A stretch of 64,000 bases of DNA from Auanema rhodensis (taxonomy: Eukaryota > Nematoda > Chromadorea > Rhabditida > Rhabditidae): the NCBI GenBank assembly GCA_964057225.1, contig OZ059896.1, positions 7,998,001 to 8,062,000 of the forward strand. Reading direction: 5' to 3'. The notes beneath the pieces are model-generated. The model was not told the origin of the DNA. It did no database searches and saw nothing but the letters and a program-made list of their open reading frames with translations. Below, piece after piece: positions 26,426 to 43,486 of the stretch (positions are counted from its first letter, which is position 1; each line of letters starts with the position of its first letter). The translations under genes and the position numbers were made by a program.

Positions 26426-28515
26426 ATGGTTCCTCTAAATACTTCAAAGAATATCGACGAAAAATCAGGCTTCGCCAGATATGCTCCTATTTTAATTTTT
26501 ACCACAATCAATCTTTTAAATTACATGGATCGATATACTGTAGCAGGTAAGAAATTTTATAAATTTGATGTATTAAGATTAAATATTGAATTTATAGGGG
26601 TTTTGGATCAAATTCAGAATTATTACCACATAGATGATGCGATGGGAGGATTAATTCAAACAATGTTTATGGCTTTTTATATTGTTTTCTCACCAACGGC
26701 TGGATTCTTAGGAGATAGGTGTGATCACTATTCAATATTTGAAGTATTTGTTCGAGCTTTTAGATATAACCGCAAATGGATTATGGTTATAGGTATAACT
26801 TTATGGGTCATTATTGTTCTTGCTTCTTCTTTTGTCCCATCAAACGTAAACTTAGTTTTCAAAAATGCCTTATATTTAGTGATTTTAGCTTTTCCCTGTA
26901 TTTCTTGTACTAAGAGGTTTAGTAGGAGTGGGAGAAGCTTCATATGCCATTATTTGTCCATCTGTGATAGCTGATATGTATACGGGAGTTTGGAGAAGTC
27001 GAATGTTAATGGTTTTTTATTTTGCTACTCCTGTAGGAAGGTATAAATTGTTTTATCTTCATGAATTTCAATGTCTTGTTTAGTGGACTTGGTTTCATTG
27101 TGGGATCAGCAGTTAGCTCATGGTTAGGATCATGGAAATGGGGAGTAAGAATCACTTGTGTATTTGGTAAGTTGTCATACAAAAAACAAATGAAGTAGAA
27201 TTTATCAGGAGTTATATGCATTCTACTTATTATTCTTTTTGTGGAGGAACCTGAGAGGGGAGCAGCCGAACGAGAAATAGGTCACATAAAGGCAGAAGTG
27301 AAGAATTCAGGATACTTGAAAGATTTATGGGAGCTTTGCAAGAAGTCAGGTTTCCCTTGAAAGATAGACATTATCAATGAAAATTTTTTTTCTTCTAGTC
27401 CAACCTATATAACTTCCTCGTTAGGTTATACAGCTTTAGTATTTGGAGTGGGCACGTTATCATGGTGGATGCCTACAGCCATTGAGCGTAAAGACGCATG
27501 GAAAAAAGGACTTAATAGCACCTCAGAGTTATCAACAGATGCCACAGATCGGTAAAATTGATCGGATTTTATTCACATTAAAAACTATTCTAAAGAATTA
27601 ACTTATACTTCGGAATGATAACCTTGGTAGCCGGATTACTTGGAGTTACAATGGGAACATTAATATCAAATGTTAGTTTTACTAAGCGTTTTCCCTTGCA
27701 AATTTAGCATAATTACAAAGAAATGTTATTTTAAATCAAAACGCTATTATGGCATTAACTTTTGATTAAGAAAAATTTTGTATAATAAGGAATGAGTGAT
27801 ATTGAGCACTATCAAATTTAAGATTGTAATCAAAGCTGATCAAAAATTATTTTGATATCAATGTATCAATAATTATTATTTAAGCTCATGTCCAATGGTA
27901 TAAAAGTCATTTGCTTCAAAATAAAAACCAAGCGATCTGATGCCATTATATGTTGTGTGGGAGCTATCATTGGAATTCCAACAATGCTTATTGGTATTTG
28001 GGCTATCACAGACCATATGATTCTTTGCTGGGTATTTGATCAAGTTGGTGAGGTGTATTGACTAATTTTTATCTTTGCAGATAATGCTTTTCATTTGTTG
28101 TACAGCATTAAGCTTTAACTGGTCCACTAACGTTGATATGCTAATGGTTTGAAATGAGTCTTTACAAAACAAATATTTAATTTTTAGTCGGTCGTAATTC
28201 CTTCACGTAGGAATACCGCTAATGCATTCCAAATTTTATTATCACATTTACTCGGAGACGGATCAGGACCTTATGTTCTGGGAGCTGTAAGTTATAATTA
28301 AAATTCTACAAATATTAATATAATTTCAGATTTCAGACGCTTTGCAAGGCGGTAATAAGAGCGTTCAATCACAATTTCAAGCTTTACAAAAGTCATTTTA
28401 TCTAGCCGATATTGTTTTGGTATTAGGAGCAGTTCTATTCGGGGTCTCAGCTTTCACAGTAGTAAGAGATCAACAGAAATTTGCTGAGGAAATGGGTGAA
28501 GAACATTGCTCTTGA
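26426..28515 (+). CDS. Spinster-like MFS transporter
   Basis: A major facilitator membrane transporter of the Spinster type, a family that works in lysosomes or at the plasma membrane on lysolipid or sphingolipid substrates. The exact substrate cannot be read here. Twelve exons joined by 11 GT..AG introns, ten of them about 40-52 nt and one about 210 nt. The start MVPLNTSKNIDEKSG is followed by helix 1 (NLLNYMDRYTVAGVLDQIQ). The MFS loop signature GFLGDRYNRKWIM is split by an intron inside R-Y. RGLVGVGEASYAIICPSVIAD is the usual helix 4/5 block, and KNPTYITSSLGYTALVFG and DGSGPYVLGAISD lie in the second half. The gene ends EMGEEHCS. The donor at KN/PTYI must be a weak GTCAGG for the frame to hold. 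Confidence 0.88.
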
Positions 28516-28929
28516 AAACAACTAATTGAACTAATTTCTTAAGGAGTTACAACAAAGGAGGAAGACAATGAAGCGTATGTCTCAGAATCATATGAATATG
28601 AATGTACTTACTTCTAATTAGGGATACACAAAATAATTTCTGCTTCTCTAAAAAAAGGAAACAAATTGGCAATAAAATTATAATAAATATTAAAATTATA
28701 ACGCTCGTTCATTCCGTAAGCTTCAAAACTTGGAGCAAATATTCTGAAAAATTCTGTAGCAAAGTATCCCATTCACAAAAAGTATTTAATAATTTAAATA
28801 CAACGAACCCAATGTTTCAGAAAAGAACCACAAAATAGAACAATTAATTAACGAAAGAAATAACTCAGAGAAAGAAGAAATCTGAATAGTATGCCAAAAG
28901 AAAGAACTGAAATGTATCAAAATCAAAAC
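28516..28929. other. Intergenic between convergent genes
   Basis: AT-rich, about 410 bp, holding the 3' ends of the transporter (+) and MCTS1 (-). A short open frame at 28602-28838 has no recognisable homology. Confidence 0.6.
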
Positions 28930-29667
28930 TTAGAGTGACTTCTCGGCTAATCTCCAAAGGCCATCATTCAGATAATGAATATTTTCTATTCCAATACCCT
29001 TATTAGTCTTTTGTATATCTTCGGTACTCATTTTCATCTGTCCAATGGCTAGAGCGTTTTGTTTTCCCTGAAGCATTGATTCGATTCAAACACAGAAATA
29101 AGGTTTTCAACCTCAGCCATAACAGCAACCAAAGCATCAACACCTACTCCAGACATCATCTTTGCTCCCGGTGATGTCAAACCGGGACACATAATGGATG
29201 AACCGTTCATTACAAACTTGATAGCACCTTTATCAACCTATAAGAGTAAACTACAAATAACTTTTATTATATGCTTTTAACAAACCTGCTGATGAGGTAA
29301 AATAAAAGGATATTTATGAAGAGTCCTCAAAGTGGGGAAAAAGTCAGTGTTACGTGTTTTTATAAACCGAACTACTCCAGTATGATCAGCTAATAGTTCA
29401 ACATGATCTTTACATTTAATAAGTTTGAAATTTTCCTGAGAGTTAAATACTTAAATCACGCCTTTGCATAACTTGATACCTTCTTAGGAAGAATGTCGGC
29501 CAGGTGTGGCTCAAGATGAGGAAAGTTCTCAATAAGTTTATTTCTAATTGCTTTCTAAAATAATAGGAAAGTTGCAAGCACATTCTAAACAAGAAAACCT
29601 GCATCGAGGTCTTCAACTGGGTAGTACCAGTAATATCTTCTTTCTCTTCGAACTTTTTGAATGACAT
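28930..29667 (-). CDS. MCTS1: MCTS1/Tma20 translation factor
   Basis: Ribosome-associated factor with a PUA RNA-binding domain. In animals it acts with DENR on ribosome recycling and re-initiation. Six exons and five introns of 44-48 nt. The N-terminus [20 protein letters not shown] is family-like, followed by [20 protein letters not shown]. The PUA part holds [20 protein letters not shown] and [11 protein letters not shown], then [20 protein letters not shown] and a LNDGLWRL ending. Length of about 180 aa is normal. The ATG directly follows an acceptor-like TTCAATTCAG, suggesting a spliced 5' end. It lies 149 nt downstream of the QNG1 stop on the same strand. Confidence 0.93.
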
Positions 29668-29816
29668 CTGAATTGAACAGTTATGTGCAAATAGCTAATT
29701 CTAAAAGATAACAAGCAGTCATTTTACTAACACTTACAAAAATAAAAAATGATTTTTAAATTTTATTTTTAATGTAAAACATTCTGCATAAAAATAAAGT
29801 TAAAAGATAAAAGTAA

Positions 29817-31265
29817 TCAGTAATAGATGCAACGAGTGCGGTGAAAAGGCACCTAAAATAAGTTATTGTAAGAGCACATACACTAAATGATTTACCGTTT
29901 TCTCTACTTCTTCAGCATGCTGTCTTCTATACACCCAGACAAACATATCAACCAAAGCAGCATTTACTTCGCGTCCATTATCAATCCCATTTTTTTTCAA
30001 TTCTTTAATTTCTTGCACAATTCTCTGAAATATTGCATTATAAATCCTCAAAAATTTTCATGATATCACTTCGCAAGCCCAAATAGCAAACCCACGAAGT
30101 TCGACTTCTGCCAGACTGCCATTCTCCAAACGTTTTCCTTCACCTAACAGCTCGAGCAAAGCAGGAGTATATTCTAGAACTCCAAGAAAAGCTAATGCCT
30201 GAGGTACCCGATAGTCGGCGAACATTGTGAGAGAACTGAAAGTAAAATTAATTAAATTAACTTATGATTCATAACAAGCAGTCACTTAATATCACCAAAG
30301 TCTCCTGCTTCATCAATGCCTTTCAAGGCACCAGCAACATCAGCAACCAAAATTTGAGCTCTCTTCAATATAGCAACTGAAAAATTGACTATAGGTGTTA
30401 AATCATATGTCTTTGTGTACTTGTTTTCCCTTTGAATTCTGCAATATCTCGGAAAGAAACAAAATTGTCGAAAATAATCGATAAAAGCTTCTGAGCACTT
30501 CTATTGGCAGCTTTTACACAATTATAAAAGGAACCATTCCATTTCTGTAAAGAAGTAGACTGATTAAACTAAACAAATTCCATTAAACAGGTTATAAAAA
30601 TGCACCTCAAGCAGAATTTTTCCAGAATCATTTATTGCTCTTACTCTTTCATCAAGGAGTGGAATATCGTGGCCTAAAATTTCTAACATTAGAACTATGA
30701 TATCTTGCACTGATTTTACCAGAATCTGCTTTAAAAATCTTTTGGATCTCGTCTTTTGAAGCAGTAGCCATCCAATTAGCTGATGTAACTGGAATACCAC
30801 TATCTAATGCCTGGAACAAATTCAAAGAGTTTAGAAATGAGTAGAATGTCAAACCTTGTTGATGGCTGCGCAACTTGCAAAATATCCAGTATACGATGTA
30901 CCTTTATAGCTAACGTTGTACTTCTCCCCTTCATCAGGCCAAAAAGAGAAATTAATTGTATCACTGAGAAAAACCCTAAGAAAATATAGACCTGGATAGA
31001 TCAATTGTGTACTTGAATTACCAATCAACGGCGTTGGCTCCTCCCTCCTTAGGATGTAAGCAATGAGCAGCAAATTCAACTTCTTCAATAGTATCTTTTA
31101 TGTCAGCTTCATAAATCTAAATATAGCATCTCAACTTTAAATGAAATAAGGAGGCTATCAAACCAATTTAGCTGCTTTTTTAACGCCATCTTCATTCACT
31201 TTGATCAGACTACCATTTTCCACAATATATTTTGCTGCAGCCAAAGGAGGCAAAACACCGTCCAT
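29817..31265 (-). CDS. QNG1: Queuosine 5'-phosphate N-glycosylase (QNG1, DUF2419)
   Basis: Salvages the queuine base by cleaving queuosine 5'-phosphate, supplying the modified base for tRNA wobble position 34. Exons with 43-47-nt introns give about 330 aa, the usual length. The start MDGVLPPLAAAKYIVENGS matches the family N-terminus. SDTINFSFWPDEGEKY, YTGYFASCAAINKALDSGIP, HDIPLLDERVRAIN and WNGSFYNCVKAANRSAQKLL carry the family core with its conserved Trp/Asp/Lys positions. The gene ends VPFHRTRCIYY. The ATG follows TTTTCAGT, an acceptor one nucleotide away. MCTS1 follows closely downstream. Confidence 0.9.
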
Positions 31266-31883
31266 ACTGAAAAGGAAAAAATCTAAAATGATATTTTTCG
31301 TGATTCTTTTTATTATCATTGCATTTCTTATCAGTACGAAACAGCACTATTCAAATCTTTAACTTCAATCGGGGATTCCTGTGATTACAAAACGCAATTC
31401 AGCTTCCTTTTCAAATTTACAGCTAGAGTTCGTGTAGTTCATTTATTAGTCTTTGCTTTAGACTACACAAAAATTGTTTTTAGTTTTACACTTGCTGTAA
31501 AAAAGGAACAATACACCAAAGGGTGTTCAGAACACGGGAGGATAATAACAATTCAGCTAAATACGATATTACTTTTGACCCAAACTCCAATTAACTAGGC
31601 TTAATTTGTAAGCAAAGAACGCTTCGGTAGCCACCTCATATATGATCCTATTATCTTAATCGTAGGAGGACTCTAAAACATATAAAGAACATATGGAGGG
31701 TTGGCAATCAGCTGTTCAGTAATCTCTGAAAGCTTTGTTGTAATAAAACCAGACAGCAACGCCTACTCGTAGCCCCAGTTCTCATCTTAAACAGTTTGTT
31801 ATTCATTTACTGCACTAGCGACTCTTGTAATCCTCTCAGCACCTATTGCTCTTCTCAGTTATTATATCACAATATTTTAGAAT
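31266..31883. promoter_or_regulatory. Divergent intergenic region QNG1/PEBP
   Basis: About 620 bp between two divergently transcribed genes, so it probably holds both promoters. I cannot pick out individual elements. PEBP's ATG follows a TTTTAG acceptor-like site at its right edge. Confidence 0.5.
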
Positions 31884-32658
31884 ATGGCTGATCTTGCCGG
31901 AGCTTTCGCACAACACGAAATCACTCCCAACATTATTCCTAATGCTCCTAAGGAGCAACTTCAAGTTAGTTTTCTAAACAATTTGGAATTAAGAAAATCT
32001 TCCAGCTAGTTTGGGACGGAATCCAAGTTCAACCGGGAATGACACTCTCCATTAGAAATACTAAGAATGCTCCAAGGTTTCACCTGAAAGGAGCTGATCC
32101 AGAAGCCACTTACTCTCTGTTGATGATTGGTTGGTTCTCTTAGCTTTACACTATTACATATGTTTTTATACAAAATACTAAATTTACTGATTTCCAGACG
32201 TTTACTAACACATGTATTTCAGATCCCGACAACCTTTCGCGCAAAAACCCCTCTGTGGCTGAATGGCTTCACTGGCTAGTTACAAATATTCCAGCCAGTA
32301 ATGTCATTGAAGGGATAAACGGAGGTTTGTAATAAAATTGAAATGTGATTAAACCCTGCTATAGGTCAACATCAAATGGCATATGGCTCACCAGCCCCAG
32401 GACCACGAACAGACTTGCATCGGTACGTAATTCTGATGTGGGAACATACAGGAAGGTAAAATGAGTAATTTATTCACAACAATATCCCAAACACTACAGG
32501 AGAATTAACGCACCTAAGCCATCAAGTCGCGCAAAGTTCAACGTCAAAAAATTTATGGAACAGCACAAGCTTGGTAGGCCACTAAGAAAATTAATGTTTA
32601 AGATTGTGTTATAGGAGACCCAATCGCTGGAAATTTCTTCCTCGCTCAACACGAGTAG
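31884..32658 (+). CDS. Phosphatidylethanolamine-binding protein (PEBP)
   Basis: Small cytosolic lipid/anion-binding protein of the PEBP family (RKIP-type proteins modulate kinase signalling). About 171 aa from six exons; introns are 40-43 nt except one near 96 nt. The family pocket is visible: TYSLLMIDPDNLSRKNP and AEWLHWLVTNIPASNV (ligand-site Asp and His), then YGSPAPGPRTDLHRYVILMW with the second His and PGP turn. The gene ends GDPIAGNFFLAQHE. No signal peptide, so it is the cytosolic form. Confidence 0.93.
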
Positions 32659-33241
32659 ATTGGATCGAAGATAAAATAGACTGTAGCATACAGTTAGAAA
32701 TGAATCGAAATTTCGATAATTATTCTTTATGTTAAAACACTCGTACAAAGAATCACATAATTTGAGTATAAAAGGAGTAAAACTGTTAATAAAAAATATT
32801 AAATTAACCGTTTCTTTTAGTTTAAAGACTTACTGAATTCATCTTCAACATTCTTCGAATCAGGATATGAGTATTTCATACAAAAATTTTAAGGCCTAGA
32901 CGTTAAAGTTAAAAGAAATACGCAATTCCAACCAAGAAGGTTCAACAGTCTTTAAAAAATTGTTTTAAAAACTTCCTCACTGTAGTAATGAACATGACTT
33001 TTTCCTTGGCAAATAAAGAAGAAAAATAATTAGAAATATGTATAAAAAAACTTATTACACATTCAGCTTACTAAAAAAAGAAAGAAATAATAGTATAGGA
33101 ATATAAATGAAAGCTTTAAAATGTTTATATTCTTTCCGATTTCCATTAGCCTATTGGCCTAATCTGACTATTTTGGTGTTTATAAGTAATACTCTTTTCA
33201 GTTTTCCTTGTTAGTAAATTCTATAAAAGATAAGGACGTAC
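32659..33241. other. Intergenic between convergent PEBP and FICD
   Basis: About 580 bp, AT-rich, taken as the two 3' untranslated regions. Nothing else recognised. Confidence 0.6.
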
Positions 33242-35019
33242 TCAAGTTGGGTCAATAATCGCAGGGTTTTCTATTCCTAATTGTGAATTATTGCAATTAT
33301 TAGCACTGCAAGTAGTGGCCGCTGAAATGTAGTTCTGAAACCAAATAAAGTTCAAGTTATTTCGTGATGATCCGATCACCTGGAGAGTTTGCTCAGTGTG
33401 TTCAGCTACGTATCTGATAAATGGTCTAAGATCTCCCAAGTTTGCTGTTTCTAAAACTGCATAGTACTTCGCTCTACTTTCCACAGGTAGAATCACAGGC
33501 GGAAATCCAGAGCGCATTAATATTAAATTTAATAGTAGGCGCGCGGTACGGCCATTACCATCAACGAAAGGGTGGATTAGAACCTAAAATTTTTCTTTTT
33601 TATATCATATAATTAATCATAAAATAGTTTACAAGTTTATAATGTGCTATAGCAGCTCTTTCAACAGGATCCATAGTTTCTGACGTAGGTGAGTTGAGCC
33701 ACTCAATAAGCTCATGCATTTGATAAGGAACATATTCGGGACCAACAGGAGTAAACCGGCCAACAAACACCTGAGGCCATTATTATTTTTCTTAATAGAA
33801 TCTATATCATACTTGTGTATTTCTTAAACGACCAGCTATGCTTGGTTGGGAATGACCAACAACCCGCCTATGCATTTCAAGAATATCCTTAAAAAAAAGT
33901 AATGATATCATATGTGAGACTGATTAACTTCAAGAGATATTTCACTCGATGATAATAAAGTTCGGTTTAAAAACCTAAGTGCTGAATCCATACCAAGAAC
34001 TTCATTGTGTTCTCGGATACTTTTGCCTTCTATAGCCATTTCAGTCTCCAGGATAGATCTAAATGCTAATACTACTACATTGTAAAAAAAACAATACTAC
34101 CTGGTTTGTCCCAAACTTAATGTATTCCCCTCTATAGCTACGGTATGATAGATATGAAGAAAATAGCTTTCGCGCATAGCTCTTCTAAGAGAAGGAGAAT
34201 GCGAGAGTTCATTAAACTCTCCTAATTTATCTCTGATTCTTTCAAGCATTTTCCTATCTTTAAGAGAAACCAAGGGTAAAGTAAAACGCCTTCTTCTAAA
34301 AACAAATGGAAGCATTGATCGATTAAACGATCATTACAAACTCGATGGCTCCCCGATGAGCAGGATCATACACTAAGGCTTTGGCGTAACAATAATCGGC
34401 TTCTATAATATTATTTTCATGCTCATGTACAGCTCCATATTCAGTTAATATATCAGGATGCACAGGAGCTAACGCTAATGCGTGCTCAATTATTACTTTT
34501 GCCTACAAAACATTGAGAATTAATAAAATAAAAATGCATAATATTACTCTTTCTATGTGTCCTTTCTCACGGAACGATCGTGCTGCTACTAGAGCAGCTA
34601 ACGCTTCTTTTTCAGACGTAGGATCCTGTCTACGCTCTTCAGTTGGTTTTTGAACAATAAGCTCACCAGGTTCCTTAAAAAATTATGTTCATTGATAAAC
34701 TAATTTTTTTAAACCTTCCAAGGTTTTAAGAGAAATGGTTCTTCTAGAAACAAGGCTCCATTGTTTTGAATTCTCGTCGGTGTGGATTTCACCATGGTTG
34801 TCATTAAAGGACACCATAATACTACTATATTCCAATCGGATGGAGCATTTTCACAAAAAAGTTTCTTTACGTGAGCACATGATGGTAAAACTAATACCTA
34901 TAATTGAGTGAAAATTATAACAAGATATCGAGATATTCCTTTACCTGGACACATATAGAAGTTATTAGACATATAAATAAAATCAGTTTTAGTGACGGCC
35001 TATCCGAAGGTGCAGTCAT
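33242..35019 (-). CDS. FICD: FICD-type protein adenylyltransferase
   Basis: Bifunctional Fic enzyme that adds and removes AMP on the ER chaperone BiP. Assembled from about nine exons to roughly 470 aa. The N-terminus [14 protein letters not shown] leads into a hydrophobic type II anchor ([18 protein letters not shown]). TPR-like helices follow ([50 protein letters not shown]). The inhibitory helix motif TVAIEGN keeps the regulatory Glu. The Fic core is [14 protein letters not shown] with catalytic His. The C-terminal [19 protein letters not shown] is typical. All landmark residues are present, so an active enzyme is expected. The ORF ends [12 protein letters not shown]. Confidence 0.93.
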
Positions 35020-35437
35020 TCTCCCCTCACATTTCATACAATCTGGAATATTTTTTCATTAAATTAGACACAAACTAACAAATTTTATACTTCATAAAAT
35101 TATACTAAGTCACGAACCAATTCATAACGATAAGAACAACAAATGAGCATGTTTATTAAACAAAAAATTTATACCTGTTTAATATCGTTTCATTTTAAAT
35201 TTAATGTGCGAAGAATTTTTAATTATTATAATTTGAAAAATATATGTGTGTTTTGTCGTTGGAAGGAAAATACATACGCATCAGCTGATTCTCATGCGGT
35301 CCTACCGCGAACCTCCTTGTCATGAGGAGTTTACGGTGGTCACATGTGAAGCGTTTACTGCTAAAGCGCTGGCGTAGTGGTGTCGTTGCCAAGCTTTATT
35401 AAAGAAACCACTATTACTTCAACTAATTTTTGAACTA
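35020..35437. promoter_or_regulatory. Divergent intergenic region FICD/LC3
   Basis: About 420 bp between divergent starts, presumably both promoters. A palindrome-like ggtcctaccgcgaacctcc stretch near 35299 stands out as GC-rich. No element can be named. Confidence 0.45.
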
Positions 35438-35960
35438 ATGCTCAGTGCATTATCGAGACCTACTAAAATGTCTCTGTCTTCTGGTAATATTCCATCTTTC
35501 AAAGAACGTAGACCATTTCGTAAGTTTCACATTAATTTTCAGATGGATCAATGATTTCCTTTTGGCACCAACTGCAAAATTAAATTTTTAGTCGCCAGGC
35601 AAAAAGATGTTGAGGAAATTCGTCGGCAGCAACCCAATAAAGTACCAGTCATAATTGAAAGATTTGATGGTGAACGTTCCTTGCCGTTGATGGATCGTTG
35701 CAAATTTCTAGTTCCCGAGCATATTACTGTCGCTGAGTTAATGCATATCGTGCGAAGAAGGTTAGCCCACCAAAGTTAAAGTTTTGTATAAGCGTACTTT
35801 CAGACTACAACTTCACCCAGAGCAAGCCTTCTTTCTTATGGTCAATGAGAAATCTGTAGTTTCAAATGCAATGACTATGTCCCAGCTTTATCAAACTGAT
35901 AGGGATGGTGATGGTTTCCTATATGTTGTATACACAAGCCAACCTGCCTTTGGATTTTAG
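35438..35960 (+). CDS. ATG8-family protein, LC3 type
   Basis: Ubiquitin-like protein conjugated to phosphatidylethanolamine on autophagosome membranes. Three exons (introns 35520-35591 and 35761-35803), about 127 aa. Core: SFKERRPFLARQKDVEEIRR, NKVPVIIERFDGERSLP, KFLVPEHITVAELMHIVRRR, LHPEQAFFLMVN, then GDGFLYVVYTSQPAFGF. The penultimate Gly is the expected ATG4 processing site, so one residue (Phe) would be trimmed. The long N-terminus, ARQKDVEEIR and GERSLP are LC3-like (nematode LGG-2 type), not GABARAP. An in-frame ATG at 35468 is an alternative start. Confidence 0.9.
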
Positions 35961-36197
35961 ACTAACCTCAGGTTTTTCATTTGTTCAAGCCGTTACTTCT
36001 TTCACGTACCTCATGTAAATTCTTATGTATATAGTTACCGGATCTAGCCTTTTTGTATTTTCTAAGACATTTCATGTTATTTCTGTCTTGTATAAATGTA
36101 CATAACATCGCTTCTTTTTTTCCAATCCAGATATTCATACATGAAACATTAATTTGAAAACTTGGAGAACAATAAAAATATAAAAACACAACAGTAT

Positions 36198-36864
36198 TTA
36201 CTCGTCTGGTTGAGCAAAAGGGTTTTCAATCTGTTCCATCCCATCAGAAGGTGCAACAACAGCGACGGCAGTACCTCTAGCAACAATAAGGCCGAGAGAT
36301 CTGCGCAGAATGTTTTTTTCACGGCTTTACTTAAATTTCCATACCTTGTTTCTTCACTTACGCAACTGGGGTTCTCAGGATCTCTCAAGTACTCCTTGGT
36401 GTCATCAAGTACAAGATTTAAAAGAGCATCGTATCCTTTCAAAATACCAGCAGCTGAAATGTTGAACAGTCATCCTGTTTCTCATGAAGGTCACTGATGT
36501 TGCTGCGATTATGAGGACAAAGAAAACTAACATTCCAGCAAAAAAAAAAACAGAATCAGATAAATGTTTTTCTTTCGAAAAAAAGCGAAAGGATAACCAA
36601 TGGCTCACCAAATAAAAGTAAACAAATCAAAAAAAAACTTGATTCAGGCAGAACAATGTCATTACGAGCATAACCAAACGTGCTTTTCAATACTAGAAAT
36701 AGTCATACCTTCTCTTCCACCTTGAAATTTCACTCTAATTCTTTTATCGATAAAACGCGACAGATCTACAATAGTTTTCCTTCTTTGTCCGTCGTCTTTC
36801 TGAATAGAATAATCATAACACTTATAATAACTGATTTAAACATTACCTGTTGTTGACCTGACAT
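36198..36864 (-). CDS. LSM7: U6 snRNA-associated Sm-like protein LSm7
   Basis: Subunit of the LSm1-7 (mRNA decay) and LSm2-8 (U6 snRNA) rings. About 105 aa in four exons; introns of 44-47 nt plus one of about 255 nt. Start MSGQQQ, then KTIVDLSRFIDKRIRVKFQG (Sm1), GILKGYDALLNLVLDDTKEY, and Sm2 GLIVARGTAVAVVAPSDGME, ending NPFAQPDE. The Sm folds and RNA-facing Asn in the LLNLVLD block are intact. Confidence 0.93.
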
Positions 36865-37318
36865 GTTGTAAATAAAATTAACGTTGGTAACACTAAATAA
36901 TTGAGTAACAATCAAACACTTTAATATACAAGTTATACGAAATTTTGAATCTGCGCCATTAAAGGTCTGTGGCTCGTCCAATCCACAGTAGTAAGCGTGG
37001 ATGTGAATAGAGCATGTGATAGCGAGATACGCAGACAATGGCCTCAGACGACTGGCATCCGGATATAAACCTACATTATCACTATAATTTTCTCTTACGT
37101 TCTCAGATTTATTGAAGCAATAATGCAGTTATAATTTTTTGTATGCTTCTTGATTGAAAAGCTTAAGCTTCACTTTTTTTAAAAAAATTTATGTATTTAG
37201 GTATATAATTTTTTTTATTTTCAGTATTTCTGTACTGTGTCAATCACTTTATGCTCATTCATTAAGTTGTTTGGAGTTTGTAAAATGCTGTAAGAGTTTG
37301 AATTCAAACGCCTGTACA
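36865..37318. promoter_or_regulatory. Divergent intergenic region LSM7/KDM5
   Basis: About 450 bp between divergent genes. A TTTTCAG acceptor-like site near 37218-37225 may belong to a KDM5 5' UTR intron or leader splice. No other element is seen. Confidence 0.45.
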
Positions 37319-42669
<5,351 letters not shown>

Positions 42670-43486
42670 TAGCCCCGTAATGGAAAATCCACTTGGTCTC
42701 TCAGTCTACGTCTCTCGCCTTTCTCAACGTTGTATCTCTTTTTAAGCTGGTCCGAATTTCTTTAACTGTTAGCCTGCAGGCAAATCAGTGCCAAGTTCAC
42801 TGTGCATAGTGAGCTATCCAAGCTCGAGTTCTAATGATCTAATTTATGCGGTGCATAACATATTTATTTCTATGTTCTGTTTTGTTTCTTATTTTGTATG
42901 TTTGTAATCTTGCTCCACTATCATTATCAGTTATATAATACACTGTAATGATTAAAATGTGTCGAATTTTGAAATAAAGTTTTACTTTCATACATAGTGT
43001 ACAATATTCACATGCAAGCTGCCATAACCGAAATGCAGGGCAACGAAGAAAGGCAACTGATAGAGGAGTTTCGGATTCATTGGCTAAGAATTAGCATTTC
43101 TTCTAGTTATATACATAGTCTTTTCAACAGTTTCAAAAACTCAAAGAAAATAAAGAACTAGTGTACTTTAGCATCACAAAAGTGGATTACACTGACTGAA
43201 AATATTTAGGAACCTATAAACTTCGCTTACAGGAATCCAGAAGAAAAAATAGATTAAAACTGACTCAAATTACAATGATTAAAAATTGAGCCTGTTTACT
43301 TGGAGACTAGTCAGTGTCAAGAAAGAGATTTTGTACAACGCATGCTATCTAAATTACAGATATATCACAAATTAAACTGTCAAGAACACAGTATGATGAA
43401 GAGAAATGAAATTTTCAGTTCCACCGGAGTACCAGTGAAATGGACAACTGGTACAGAAAACTGCCAGGAAAAAATGCTAAAAAGGT
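42670..43486. other. Intergenic between convergent KDM5 and SIAH
   Basis: KDM5 3' region with a good polyadenylation signal AATAAA at about 42973. The rest up to 43486 has only short open frames without similarity. Confidence 0.6.

Noticed and set aside
28602..28838. 78-codon plus-strand ORF after the transporter
   Set aside because: Lys/Ile/Asn-rich AT-driven frame in a 3' region with no similarity.
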